Assembly: GCF_014638095.1 (NCBI RefSeq)
Contig: NZ_BMFH01000001.1
Span: 1,869,227 to 1,933,226 of the forward strand
Reading direction: 5' to 3'
DNA length: 64,000 bases
Source: Muriicola marianensis
GTDB taxonomy: Bacteria > Bacteroidota > Bacteroidia > Flavobacteriales > Flavobacteriaceae
Translations under genes and position numbers: made by a program
Notes under the pieces: model-generated
The model's input: the letters and a program-made list of their open reading frames with translations, nothing else
Database searches by the model: none
Told to the model about the DNA's origin: nothing
Part shown: one piece after another, positions 8,571 to 15,895 of the stretch
Numbering within the stretch: the stretch's first letter is position 1
Layout of the letters: the number at the start of each line of letters is the position of its first letter

Positions 8571-8612
8571 AGCAGGCAGCTTTCCCAGGTCCATTCCCTC
8601 CGGAATGAAGAT
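8571..8612. repeat. Fourth copy of the hairpin repeat
   Basis: AGCAGGCAG, then CCAGGTCCATTCC, CTCC and GGAATG, followed by a degenerate right edge, repeats the CATTCC/GGAATG hairpin and left edge seen at 6655-6838. It lies in the short space between the divergent LytTR and CHRD genes. Confidence 0.55.
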
Positions 8613-8731
8613 GAGGGTCAAGGGCATATGTTTAGTTTCAAAAACAGTTTTACCAAATACTTAACAGGGAATTCTCCCTAGATTTTCTAATATTGTTTAA
8701 AACTATAAGTATAAAAGTTAAACAAAAAGCT

Positions 8732-10276
8732 ATGAAAAAACTTCTTACCCTGCTTACTGTGAGCCTCCTTTTCGGATTACAGAGCTGCAGTAACGATGAT
8801 GATTCACCTTATAATGACGGGACTCCTGATCCTGTAAACCTGGATTCCAAAACCTACACCCTCGGGTCAGCCGCTGTTGCAGGTATCTCAGGCACAGCCA
8901 CCTTTACGGATAATACCGATGGTACAGTAACTATCGACCTGGCCTTGCAAAACACCCCTACCGGAGGGCAGCACCCGGCACATATTCACTTTAATACCGC
9001 TGCTGAAGGAGGTGGTATCGCCCTAACACTTGGAGTGGTTGATGGGGACACCGGTGAAAGCAGTATTACCGTAGACGCACTTGATGATGGTACCCCGATA
9101 ACCTATGACGGGCTCCTGGATTTTGATGGATATATCAACGTGCATCTCAGCGCAGAGGATCTGGCAACGATCGTCGCACAGGGAGACATAGGACAAAATG
9201 AACTGACCGGTGAAACCAAGACCTATGGTCTTAACGCCGTGGCCGTCCCGGACATCAGTGGAACGGCTACTTTTTCTGAACGTGTAAACGGGGAAGCCCT
9301 GGCCGTTATTGAACTTGCCAATACGCCGGAAGGGGGAGAGCACCCAGCACATATCCATAACAATACGGCAGCTGAAGGTGGCGGTATAGAATTCACCTTT
9401 AACCCTGTCATTGGAGACACAGGGATCAGTAAGACAAATGTAGCCGCTCTGGACGATGGTTCGGCTTTCGGATACGCCGATGTGCTGTCGTTTAACGGAT
9501 ACATTAATGTGCACCTGAGCGCAGAGGACCTCGGAACCATTGTAGCCCAGGGAGATATTGGGCAAAACGAACTGACAGGAGAATCTGTGGTCTATGATTT
9601 AGAAGAAAAAGATGTAGCCGGAATCAGCGGGACCGCACTTTTCGAAGAACGGGTCAACGGTACCACCCTGGTAACCATCACTCTTACCGGAACTCCTGAA
9701 GGCGGGTCCCATCCTGCCCACATCCATGAAAATGACGTAGCCACCTCTGGTCCAATCATTGCCGGACTGACTCCAGTTGACGGGGATACCGGGATCAGCA
9801 AAACGCAGGTGAGCGAACTCGTAGGGGGGATACCGGTCACCTATACCGACTTTCTGACCATCAACGCCTATATCAATGTTCACCTGAGTAATGAAGATCT
9901 GGCGACCATCGTGGCCCAGGGCAATATCGGATCCAATGTGGGAGACGGAACGGAGTCGAAGACCTATGACGTTACCAACAGCGGAGCGACGGCCTATGTG
10001 TTCAATGGGGAAGACCTTTCCGATGCCAGCAACCCGGATTTTACTCTGAAGAGAGGTTCGACGTATACTTTTAACATCGACGCACCCGGACACCCATTTC
10101 TGATCAAGGAAATACAGGGACCCGGAACGATGGACGTATACAATGATGGAGTGACTGACAACGGAGCTGTAGCAGGAGCTGTGACGTTTACGGTACCTGC
10201 TGATGCACCGGATATTTTATATTACAATTGTGAATTTCACGCCGCGATGACAGGTACCTTTACCATTATTGACTAA
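8732..10276 (+). CDS. Lipoprotein with three CHRD repeats and a C-terminal cupredoxin-like domain
   Basis: The 514-residue protein starts with a lipoprotein signal (LFGLQSC, Cys19) and an acidic linker. Three tandem CHRD-like modules of about 123 residues follow (39-161, 162-284, 285-408), each with HPAHIH near its middle and YINVHLS near its end. The last domain (about 409-514) looks like a type 1 copper cupredoxin: a His in GHPF, then YYNCEFHAAM supplying Cys, His and Met in the usual spacing. CHRD domains are common in secreted bacterial proteins, role unclear. ATG 8732 is chosen over an upstream TTG because it begins the signal peptide. It is probably surface-exposed, and copper binding is an inference from ligand spacing. 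Confidence 0.85.
   Translation: MKKLLTLLTVSLLFGLQSCSNDDDSPYNDGTPDPVNLDSKTYTLGSAAVAGISGTATFTDNTDGTVTIDLALQNTPTGGQHPAHIHFNTAAEGGGIALTLGVVDGDTGESSITVDALDDGTPITYDGLLDFDGYINVHLSAEDLATIVAQGDIGQNELTGETKTYGLNAVAVPDISGTATFSERVNGEALAVIELANTPEGGEHPAHIHNNTAAEGGGIEFTFNPVIGDTGISKTNVAALDDGSAFGYADVLSFNGYINVHLSAEDLGTIVAQGDIGQNELTGESVVYDLEEKDVAGISGTALFEERVNGTTLVTITLTGTPEGGSHPAHIHENDVATSGPIIAGLTPVDGDTGISKTQVSELVGGIPVTYTDFLTINAYINVHLSNEDLATIVAQGNIGSNVGDGTESKTYDVTNSGATAYVFNGEDLSDASNPDFTLKRGSTYTFNIDAPGHPFLIKEIQGPGTMDVYNDGVTDNGAVAGAVTFTVPADAPDILYYNCEFHAAMTGTFTIID
8846..9955 (+). repeat. Three in-frame tandem repeats of about 370 bp encoding CHRD modules
   Basis: Units at about 8846-9214, 9215-9583 and 9584-9955 are collinear at protein level, and the first two share long near-identical stretches, notably around GGACAAAATGAACTGAC at their ends. 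The third is more diverged. This is internal gene amplification rather than a mobile repeat. Confidence 0.8.
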
Positions 10277-10300
10277 AGAATTCCTTAATTCAACGTAAGA

Positions 10301-10336
10301 AATTGTCCCGCTCAACGGCGGGACAATTTTTTTTAA
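10301..10336 (+). terminator. Rho-independent terminator of the CHRD/cupredoxin gene
   Basis: A perfect 11-bp stem AATTGTCCCGC/GCGGGACAATT with a 6-base loop is followed by a run of T. Confidence 0.93.
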
Positions 10337-10413
10337 CGCTTCTTTCCTGGTCTGTTCCCTCCGGGATTTACCCAGTGATCATTGGCGTGCCTAATCTCAC
10401 ATGTGCCGAAGTT

Positions 10414-10875
10414 TTATCTCCAATTCTGCGACTTAAGCTGAACGGTCGCCTTTAGAATATCCTTCTGGGAGATCTGACCCACTAACCGGCCGTTTTCCAG
10501 GATTGGAAAACGACGCCTGCGGGCAGTGAGAAATTTGTTGGCCGCATCGAAGATATTCATATCCCCATCAATGGTCTCCACATCCCGGATCATCCGATTG
10601 GATACCGTATTCTCTCCCACGGGCATGTTAAAATAACGGCTTTCGCTAACGTGCTTGATGCAGTCGCCCTCAGAGATCACGCCAACCAGTTTACCGTCAT
10701 CGTCTACTACAGGTCCGCCTGAAATGCGGTGCTTGATCAGCAGATCAATCACTTCTTCTACGGATTGATCCGGCCTGAAAGTGATCAAATCCCGGGTCAT
10801 ATAATCCCTTACGCTCAAGGGAGTCTGTTCCGGTTCCTGTTTTTTTCTCGGTCCTGAAAAATTCTTGATTCCCAT
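10414..10875 (-). CDS. Tandem CBS-domain protein
   Basis: The 153-residue protein consists of a short basic N-terminus and two CBS domains (about 20-75 and 90-150), recognisable from DYMTRDLITFRPDQSVEEV, GGPVVDDDGKLVGVISEGD and GRLVGQISQKDILKA. Such pairs bind adenine nucleotides and act as energy or redox sensors that bind a partner enzyme or channel. No fused effector and no partner gene next to it. It stands alone, convergent with the CHRD gene. Confidence 0.9.
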   Translation of the reverse strand: MGIKNFSGPRKKQEPEQTPLSVRDYMTRDLITFRPDQSVEEVIDLLIKHRISGGPVVDDDGKLVGVISEGDCIKHVSESRYFNMPVGENTVSNRMIRDVETIDGDMNIFDAANKFLTARRRRFPILENGRLVGQISQKDILKATVQLKSQNWR

Positions 10876-11078
10876 AATGCTTCATCTTTAAAACCCATAT
10901 AAAAGGTAAGAAATTTTCTGATACGTGCGATCTTAAGCGGCTATAAAGCAAGAAGTTAAGCTATAAAGGATGTTTCAATTAGTGACATCTCAAAATTTGT
11001 GATTCCTGCGTGAAAGAAATGAGCGTATCCATCTATTCTTCAATGAAAACAGTATCTTGAACCCATCAACCTAATTCC

Positions 11079-11369
11079 ATGCCAAAAAGCAACTCCTCCC
11101 GGTCCTGGATCGATGTACTGCGTGAACTGGTCGACCTGTATTTTAAAAGTGCAAGGCGAAGTGAACGCGGTCGGACCTGGCATCAGCACGTGGTGCCCTA
11201 TGAGGACGGCTGGGCCGTAAGGCGTGAAGGCAACAAGCGTATTACTTCCAAACACCGGCTGCAGGAAACCGCTATCCGAAAGGCAAAGCGTATCGCCCGG
11301 AAATACAAGTCCGATGTGATTATCCACCGGGCAGACGGAGGTATACGGGATCGAATCAATTACGACTGA
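11079..11369 (+). CDS. DUF2188 domain protein
   Basis: This 96-residue basic protein ends in the DUF2188 pattern: WHQHVVPYEDGWAVRREGN, a threonine/serine-lysine turn, AIRKAKRIARKY and IIHRADGGIRDRINYD. Family members are small cytoplasmic proteins of unknown function, often stress-associated. The first 35 residues are an extra helical extension compared with the 60-70-residue core. Single-gene unit with no co-directional neighbour closer than 87 bases. Confidence 0.85.
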   Translation: MPKSNSSRSWIDVLRELVDLYFKSARRSERGRTWHQHVVPYEDGWAVRREGNKRITSKHRLQETAIRKAKRIARKYKSDVIIHRADGGIRDRINYD

Positions 11370-11455
11370 CCACCAAACCACCGGGATAAAAAGCTCTCTG
11401 GCCGAAACTTTTACAGGATTTAAGACAGATTATACAGGATTTACTATGTTTGGGC

Positions 11456-11878
11456 ATGAAGAAACTCGTACTCCTCTTATTCCTGTTCAGTATAGCAGGT
11501 CAGGCTCAATCAAACGATAAGATACTTCATTTTGGCGCCGGTATAGCCACCGGAGCTGCCGGGGCTTTTATTGCCCATGAGATCTCCGGAGGCAATAAAT
11601 GGTGGTCTATTGCCGGAGCGGTGGGTGGCAGCTTGATGGCAGGGTTAGCCAAGGAGGTCATTGACAAAAACAAAGGGGGGCCCTGGGATAACGGGGATGT
11701 GGTCCATACGGTGGCCGGGGGGATCACCGTGGGAATCGCGATCGAGATCTTCAGTGGGCGTAAGAAACGGAAATCTTCACGATCGCCTGATACTGTGTAT
11801 AATCAGACCCTCCTTAGTCCATATCCCATTCAGGAACCCTTTCCAAAATTGAATTCTCTTAGTATATCCCAGAATTGA
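11456..11878 (+). CDS. YfiM/DUF2279-like small envelope protein
   Basis: The 140-residue product has a signal peptide (cleavage near GQAQS), then a compact glycine/alanine-rich domain with DKILHFGAG, AGLAKEVIDK and GGPWDNGDVVHTVAGG. The pattern of D-K-H, then K-E-D, then W-D-D resembles the YfiM/DUF2279 lipoproteins, though no lipobox cysteine is seen here. ATG 11456 is chosen; a TTG two codons earlier is less likely. Its last 49 bases overlap the end of the convergent 2H phosphoesterase gene. Confidence 0.65.
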   Translation: MKKLVLLLFLFSIAGQAQSNDKILHFGAGIATGAAGAFIAHEISGGNKWWSIAGAVGGSLMAGLAKEVIDKNKGGPWDNGDVVHTVAGGITVGIAIEIFSGRKKRKSSRSPDTVYNQTLLSPYPIQEPFPKLNSLSISQN

Positions 11879-12381
11879 CCATTGTGTTTTAGCAGGAAGA
11901 TGCTGTGAACCTCGAAGGAGGCTTTGAAGGGGCGATCCTTGAATTCGGCCCAGGCCCGTAGAAATGCCTGTTTTTTAAGGTCCCTTGTGGCGATAGTCAT
12001 GTGGGGGTGAAATCTATGTTCATCCCCTTTGATTCCGAGGGATGATAGCAGGGCCAATTCCGCCTGTAATTGCATCCAAAGCTCAAGGATGGGTCCATGG
12101 TCTTCGATCCTGATAAAGAGCACACTGGGAGGGAAACAATCAAAGCCTTTCAATTCAACAGGTAATGGGGCTTGTGAACCGGCGAATCGGTTTAACACAG
12201 AGGTGAGTAGCCCTTCTTCCTGAGAGAGCATACGAAACGGAGGTTGCAGGGTGATGTGGGCAGGTGATTTTAGGGCGTGGGCAGACCCGTATCTGTCTTT
12301 CATTTCTTCTTTGATAACCCTTATTTGCTCCCTTAGGAGCTCAGGAGGAAGGAGCGCGATGAGGTACAGGCCTGTGGTCAC
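11830..12381 (-). CDS. 2'-5' RNA ligase / 2H phosphoesterase family protein
   Basis: The 183-residue protein has the two catalytic HxT/S-type motifs of the 2H superfamily: AHITL (His42, Thr44) and HPHMTI (His127, Thr129), plus the LPVELKGFDCFPPSVLFI core strand. Members hydrolyse or form 2'-5' linkages or cyclic phosphodiesters in RNA or nucleotides; the in vivo substrate is usually unknown. The start is GTG at 12381. It follows a lipoprotein gene on the same strand by 7 bases, so the two are probably co-transcribed. Confidence 0.85.
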   Translation of the reverse strand: MTTGLYLIALLPPELLREQIRVIKEEMKDRYGSAHALKSPAHITLQPPFRMLSQEEGLLTSVLNRFAGSQAPLPVELKGFDCFPPSVLFIRIEDHGPILELWMQLQAELALLSSLGIKGDEHRFHPHMTIATRDLKKQAFLRAWAEFKDRPFKASFEVHSIFLLKHNGQFWDILREFNFGKGS

Positions 12382-12388
12382 AGATCAT

Positions 12389-12781
12389 CTAAAGTTTCAC
12401 CCGGGTGATCTCTACCCCATCGGGGCGTGTGATCCCTACCTGCCTTTCGGCCGTGATAAAGATCTCTGTTCCCACGAAAGAAGTGATTGTTTCGAGTTCG
12501 GAATCCTCCCCATTCTCATTGTAGAGGGCCCCAATATTTTTAATGCCGTTTTCCTCGCTGACCAGCCAGACCACATAGGCGGTGGCTCCCCGACTTACCC
12601 TTTCGGGGCTTGCCAGATACTTGGCCTTTACCGTGATCTCATTGTTGTCATTACTGTCTGTTTTCTGTTTTACAGTGATCTCTGCGGCGGGAGCCAGATT
12701 CGAAACAGGGAAGGTCTTTTTGGTCGTGCCGCAGGATGCGAGTACAAGAAATATGATTAGGAATAATCCTTTTGTTCTCAT
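12389..12781 (-). CDS. Hypothetical lipoprotein
   Basis: The 130-residue product has a lipoprotein signal (FLVLASC, Cys17) and a beta-rich domain of about 110 residues with ITVKQKTDSNDNNEITVKAKY and VSRGATAYVVWLVSEENG. This is the pattern of a small immunoglobulin-like or beta-sandwich domain. I do not recognise a named family. It is the first gene of a two-gene unit with the 2H phosphoesterase. Confidence 0.7.
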   Translation of the reverse strand: MRTKGLFLIIFLVLASCGTTKKTFPVSNLAPAAEITVKQKTDSNDNNEITVKAKYLASPERVSRGATAYVVWLVSEENGIKNIGALYNENGEDSELETITSFVGTEIFITAERQVGITRPDGVEITRVKL

Positions 12782-12844
12782 GGGTGCGATTTATTTGATG
12801 ATGAATATTCTTTACCCCAGAAAATAAGAAAATTTAATGAATCT

Positions 12845-13243
12845 CTACTTCCTGACGCCTGTCCAGGGCTGTACGAACTCCCGGCCGGGACAATAGGATA
12901 CCCCGTAAAGCTTTCCGTCTTCAAGGTACCCCGAGTGATAGTACGCGTGGGAGCTGTCGCGAGTCGTAAATGCAAAATACAGTCGGTCCCAGTTACGGTT
13001 GAGGCGTGTCTCTTCAAGCGGACTCCCGTAAAATGTTCCCTCAAAAGAATTCCCCGAGATACTTGTCACCTCAAATTGCTGGGTATAGGGCGGGGCATCA
13101 GGGGTGGGCCGGAGATCGATCTCCCACGGCCCTTCCAGGGAGTCCTCACGAAAGGATGCCTGGTCAGTCCCGGGATTAGAGAAGGAGGTGAGCGTACCTA
13201 CTAATAACAGAAAAATAACGGATCGGAACGAAATTGCCAACAT
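12845..13243 (-). CDS. Hypothetical secreted beta-rich protein
   Basis: The 132-residue protein has an N-terminal signal sequence (about 1-22) and a beta-rich body: EGPWEIDLRPTPDAPPYTQQFEV and FEGTFYGSPLEETRL suggest a small lipocalin-like or avidin-like barrel. The frame continues upstream to 13348, but ATG 13243 starts the signal peptide. Function unknown. It lies divergent from the lipoprotein gene at 13387. Confidence 0.65.
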   Translation of the reverse strand: MLAISFRSVIFLLLVGTLTSFSNPGTDQASFREDSLEGPWEIDLRPTPDAPPYTQQFEVTSISGNSFEGTFYGSPLEETRLNRNWDRLYFAFTTRDSSHAYYHSGYLEDGKLYGVSYCPGREFVQPWTGVRK

Positions 13244-13386
13244 TTGTTTTTGCAGTAAGATAAAAAGAATTTGGCACCTCCCTCCCTGAGATCCGGCGGT
13301 CCGACCAATACCTCTGTAAGGTGTTCTGAATAGATTAAGCTGAAGCAACCTTTGCCGGTTTTCCCATCTTTGTAAAAATATCTCCC

Positions 13387-13800
13387 ATGCCCCGACTATT
13401 CCTATTTGCCCTGTTACTAGTATTTTCCTGCAGCTCTTCCAATGACCCTCTGCAGGCAGAGATCTGGCAGCTCCACAGCGTCTATGCCTATATGACTCAG
13501 ACCGGGCAGGAAGCCTCGGAACTGGATTACACAGAAACGGTGGAATTTGTCTCAGACGGAAGCTTCCTGAAATCCCAGACCCGGGATGGGGAAACGACTG
13601 TTGTGGAAGGACGGTGGTCAGTGGCGGAACAGGACGGCAGATCAGGATTCAGAGTGAGATACACCCAAGACAACGTACTTATCCGCAATTGCTTTGCAGA
13701 ACCCGAGGAGTTCTTCTTTCGTTCCCAGGAGTTTCTTATCCAAAGCGACTTTATCCCCTGCGACGGCCCGGAGTACCGCTATGTCAGAGGGAGTCATTAA
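13387..13800 (+). CDS. Hypothetical lipocalin-like lipoprotein
   Basis: The 137-residue product has a lipobox (LLVFSC, Cys15) and a beta-rich domain beginning IWQLHSVY and including GRWSVAEQDGRSGFRV, a pattern seen in lipocalin-like (DUF4488/DUF5004-type) lipoproteins of Bacteroidota. It contains two further cysteines (NCF and PCDGP) that may form a disulphide. The exact family is not certain. Confidence 0.65.
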   Translation: MPRLFLFALLLVFSCSSSNDPLQAEIWQLHSVYAYMTQTGQEASELDYTETVEFVSDGSFLKSQTRDGETTVVEGRWSVAEQDGRSGFRVRYTQDNVLIRNCFAEPEEFFFRSQEFLIQSDFIPCDGPEYRYVRGSH

Positions 13801-13860
13801 ACTGAAATGCTAACTCAATCTGGGTATCGATCTTAGCTATTTTTAAGCTGAATTATATAC

Positions 13861-13884
13861 TTCTCCCCTCCCGGGAGGGGAGAA
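13861..13884. repeat. 24-nt perfect palindrome
   Basis: TTCTCCCCTCCC is followed directly by its reverse complement with no loop. It sits just before the terminator at 13891 and may form a cruciform, bind a dimeric protein, or be a remnant of a dispersed repeat. Confidence 0.6.
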
Positions 13885-13890
13885 CAAATA

Positions 13891-13913
13891 AGGCCCCTGA
13901 AGTTGAGGGGCCT
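13891..13913. terminator. Terminator between convergent genes
   Basis: An 8-bp stem AGGCCCCT/AGGGGCCT with a 7-base loop is followed by TTTCC. It lies between the lipoprotein gene (plus) and the 42-codon gene (minus) and could serve both. Confidence 0.7.
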
Positions 13914-13937
13914 TTCCTATTGATGAAAAGTAATTAT

Positions 13938-14066
13938 TTACGCGAACAGGCTGTAGAGTCCGATGAGGAAGCCCAGGGCGATCAGCAGGAGCACTACTTC
14001 CAGGCTGAAATTCAGGGCGGATAAAATTCGGTTCAGGATGGGGTGTTTCTCAGTTTTTGTTTCCAT
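13938..14066 (-). CDS. 42-residue single-helix membrane peptide
   Basis: Reading the minus strand from ATG 14066 to TAA 13940-13938 gives 42 residues: a charged N-terminus (METKTEKHPILNR) then one strong hydrophobic helix (about 20-39, VVLLLIALGFLIGLYSLF) ending at the stop. The compact charged-then-hydrophobic design is typical of a real small membrane protein rather than chance. A -7-like TATCTTAA lies on the minus strand at 14108-14101 and three phased direct repeats lie directly upstream of it. Function unknown. Confidence 0.65.
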   Translation of the reverse strand: METKTEKHPILNRILSALNFSLEVVLLLIALGFLIGLYSLFA

Positions 14067-14100
14067 AGCTGTGGGGGATTTTAGGGTTCATTTTCTCTCT

Positions 14101-14170
14101 TTAAGATACCCTATTCTGTGGTGAAATGCCCTAAAATTGTTGTGAAACCCTCCATTTTTGTTGTGAAATG
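14101..14170 (-). promoter_or_regulatory. Three direct repeats with 21-nt period upstream of the 42-codon gene
   Basis: On the plus strand TGTGGTGAAA, TGTTGTGAAA and TGTTGTGAAA begin at 14117, 14138 and 14159, exactly two helical turns apart. Read on the minus strand, each is TTTCAC(A/C)ACA. They lie directly upstream of a -7-like TATCTTAA (14108-14101) that would start transcription about 30 bases before the small gene. Direct repeats at this spacing are how LytTR domains and some other activators bind; two LytTR proteins are in this window, but the link is inference. Confidence 0.55.
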
Positions 14171-14344
14171 AAACCGAGTGGGTCGTTCGTCGATATTCGG
14201 CTTAAAGGGAATGCACCTTCTGTTTCCTTCTTCACCCCAGTTTCCTGCATGGGTCTTGTTAAAATTTAGGATTTCCCGGGGTCCGGGTCAGGCCGATTTA
14301 CAGAAATAGTATAGCTTTGGAATCACCTAACTAAATTGAAAGTC

Positions 14345-14839
14345 ATGTTAAAAAAGATCGGCCTGTTATTGCTTATCGCCCTGGGGGTGATTCAATTCTT
14401 TCGTCCGGAAAAGAACGAGAGCAATGACCTTACTTATGATATCACCACAAAATACGAAGTTCCTAAAGAGGTGGAGGAGATTCTGAGAGTAAGCTGTAAT
14501 GACTGCCACTCCAACAAGACGGAATATCCCTGGTATGCGGAGATTCAACCTGTGGGTTGGTGGCTGAACGACCATGTGGAAGACGGTAAGAGGCACCTGA
14601 ATTTTTCAGAGCTGACCAAAAGGCCTATTGCCATTCAAAACCACAAGTTTGAGGAGACCGTGGAAATGGTGGAGGAAAAGGAGATGCCTCTTGAGAGCTA
14701 TACCTATTTCGGCCTGCATCCCGAGGCCAATCTCAGTGAAGCACAGCGGCAGGTACTTATCCGATGGGCCAAGGACCAGATGACATTCCTGGCCAATAAC
14801 TACCCTGCAGACAGCCTCGTAATGCCAAGAAGGAGATAG
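14345..14839 (+). CDS. Haem-binding domain protein (single CxxCH, membrane-anchored)
   Basis: The 164-residue product has one N-terminal hydrophobic helix (about 5-19) and a periplasmic domain with a c-type haem site CNDCH (Cys51, Cys54, His55). NKTEYPWYAEIQPVGWWL and HLNFSEL follow, the pattern of the Haem_bd family of Bacteroidota. Downstream, EKEMPLESYTYFG supplies a possible distal Met ligand. It probably carries electrons at the periplasmic face. ATG 14345 is preferred to a TTG three codons earlier. It converges on the DoxX gene. Confidence 0.88.
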   Translation: MLKKIGLLLLIALGVIQFFRPEKNESNDLTYDITTKYEVPKEVEEILRVSCNDCHSNKTEYPWYAEIQPVGWWLNDHVEDGKRHLNFSELTKRPIAIQNHKFEETVEMVEEKEMPLESYTYFGLHPEANLSEAQRQVLIRWAKDQMTFLANNYPADSLVMPRRR

Positions 14840-14846
14840 TTTCCTA

Positions 14847-15269
14847 TTACTTCTGCATTTTCAGATAGTAATCCAGGGAGTGTTTCCCGGAGCCGTAGAT
14901 CATAAAGAACACACAGAGCAGGAAGACGATCAGCGCCTGTACCAGGTTGCCGACGACCATGATCCCCAGGAAATTGGTGAGGATGGCCCCGATCATGATC
15001 GGCACTTGCAGGGCAACGCTCCAGCGCGTCAGCAGGCCGATGATGATAAAGAAGCCTCCCACAAAATGAGCCGCGGCCACGTAATGGATGATCATCATAC
15101 TGCCCGGCAGATCGCGGAACGGTTCCATGACCAGCCCCATGGCTACCGGATCAGACATAAACTCTACCCCTTTCAGGATCAGGAAGACGCCCAGGGCTAC
15201 GCGCAGCATGTCTAGCCCGTAATACGTATGGGCATTGGCCCATTTGTTTAATGTTTTGATTGTTCCCAT
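14847..15269 (-). CDS. DoxX family membrane protein
   Basis: The 140-residue protein has four hydrophobic helices and DoxX features: YYGLDMLRVALGVFLILKGVEFM near the start, HYVAAAHFVGGFFIIIGLLTRW in the middle. DoxX/SURF4-like proteins are four-helix inner-membrane proteins, some linked to thiol or oxidative stress handling. ATG 15269 is used; the frame runs on to 15323 with no better start. It is separated from mscL by that gene's terminator. Confidence 0.85.
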   Translation of the reverse strand: MGTIKTLNKWANAHTYYGLDMLRVALGVFLILKGVEFMSDPVAMGLVMEPFRDLPGSMMIIHYVAAAHFVGGFFIIIGLLTRWSVALQVPIMIGAILTNFLGIMVVGNLVQALIVFLLCVFFMIYGSGKHSLDYYLKMQK

Positions 15270-15387
15270 ACCACCTGTATTTAGAATTACCTCTTTTAAG
15301 GTACTGATTATTAGAGAGATCACAAAAAGGTTTTTCTTCTTTTCTCTACGACCTATTTCCTTTTACCCTTGCCAACATTAAACAAAA

Positions 15388-15412
15388 ATCCCCCTGCAAT
15401 GGGCAGGGGGAT
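15388..15412 (-). terminator. Rho-independent terminator of the mscL operon
   Basis: The stem ATCCCCCTGC/GCAGGGGGAT is perfect over 10 bp, followed on the minus strand by TTTTTGTTT. It lies 27 bases after the mscL stop. Confidence 0.9.
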
Positions 15413-15438
15413 CAATTGGTATCCGACTATTACCTCGC

Positions 15439-15843
15439 TTAGTTCTTCTTCAGAAGGTCGCGGATCTCAGCCAGCAGATCTTCCTGTGAAGGTCCTTTTG
15501 GAGCCGGTGGAGGTGGAGGGGTCTTGGTCTTGTTGTAAGCCTTGATGATGACGAACAATACAAACCCAACGATGATCAGATTTACGATCGTGTTGATCCA
15601 TGCCCCGTAACGGATCGCATTTTCAGCAACGTATCCGGCTTCCCCGGCTACACCCGAAGCTTCGGTGAGGACGTACTTGAGGTTCGCAAAATCAATCCCA
15701 CCCGTGAATTCACCTACAACAGGCATCACGATGTCATTTACAAATCCGTTCACTACAAGGCTTACAGCCCCGGCGAGGATAACGGCTACGGCAAATTCGA
15801 TGACATTGCCGGTCATGATGAAATTCTTGAATTCTTTCAGCAT
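15439..15843 (-). CDS. mscL: Large-conductance mechanosensitive channel
   Basis: The 134-residue protein shows the MscL plan: an N-terminal amphipathic helix (MLKEFKNFIMTGNVIEFAVA), TM1 with AVILAGAVSLVVNGFVNDIVMP, a periplasmic loop, TM2 with IVNLIIVGFVLFVIIKAYNK, a proline-rich linker and a charged C-terminal helix. MscL opens under extreme membrane tension and releases solutes on osmotic downshock. It is the last gene of the minus-strand series that begins with an ECF sigma factor, 52 bases after the DUF3078 gene. Confidence 0.95.
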   Translation of the reverse strand: MLKEFKNFIMTGNVIEFAVAVILAGAVSLVVNGFVNDIVMPVVGEFTGGIDFANLKYVLTEASGVAGEAGYVAENAIRYGAWINTIVNLIIVGFVLFVIIKAYNKTKTPPPPPAPKGPSQEDLLAEIRDLLKKN

Positions 15844-15895
15844 AATTTTAAAGTTTAAGTGATTAATATTAGTGTTTATAGATTCCTGATGTTAC

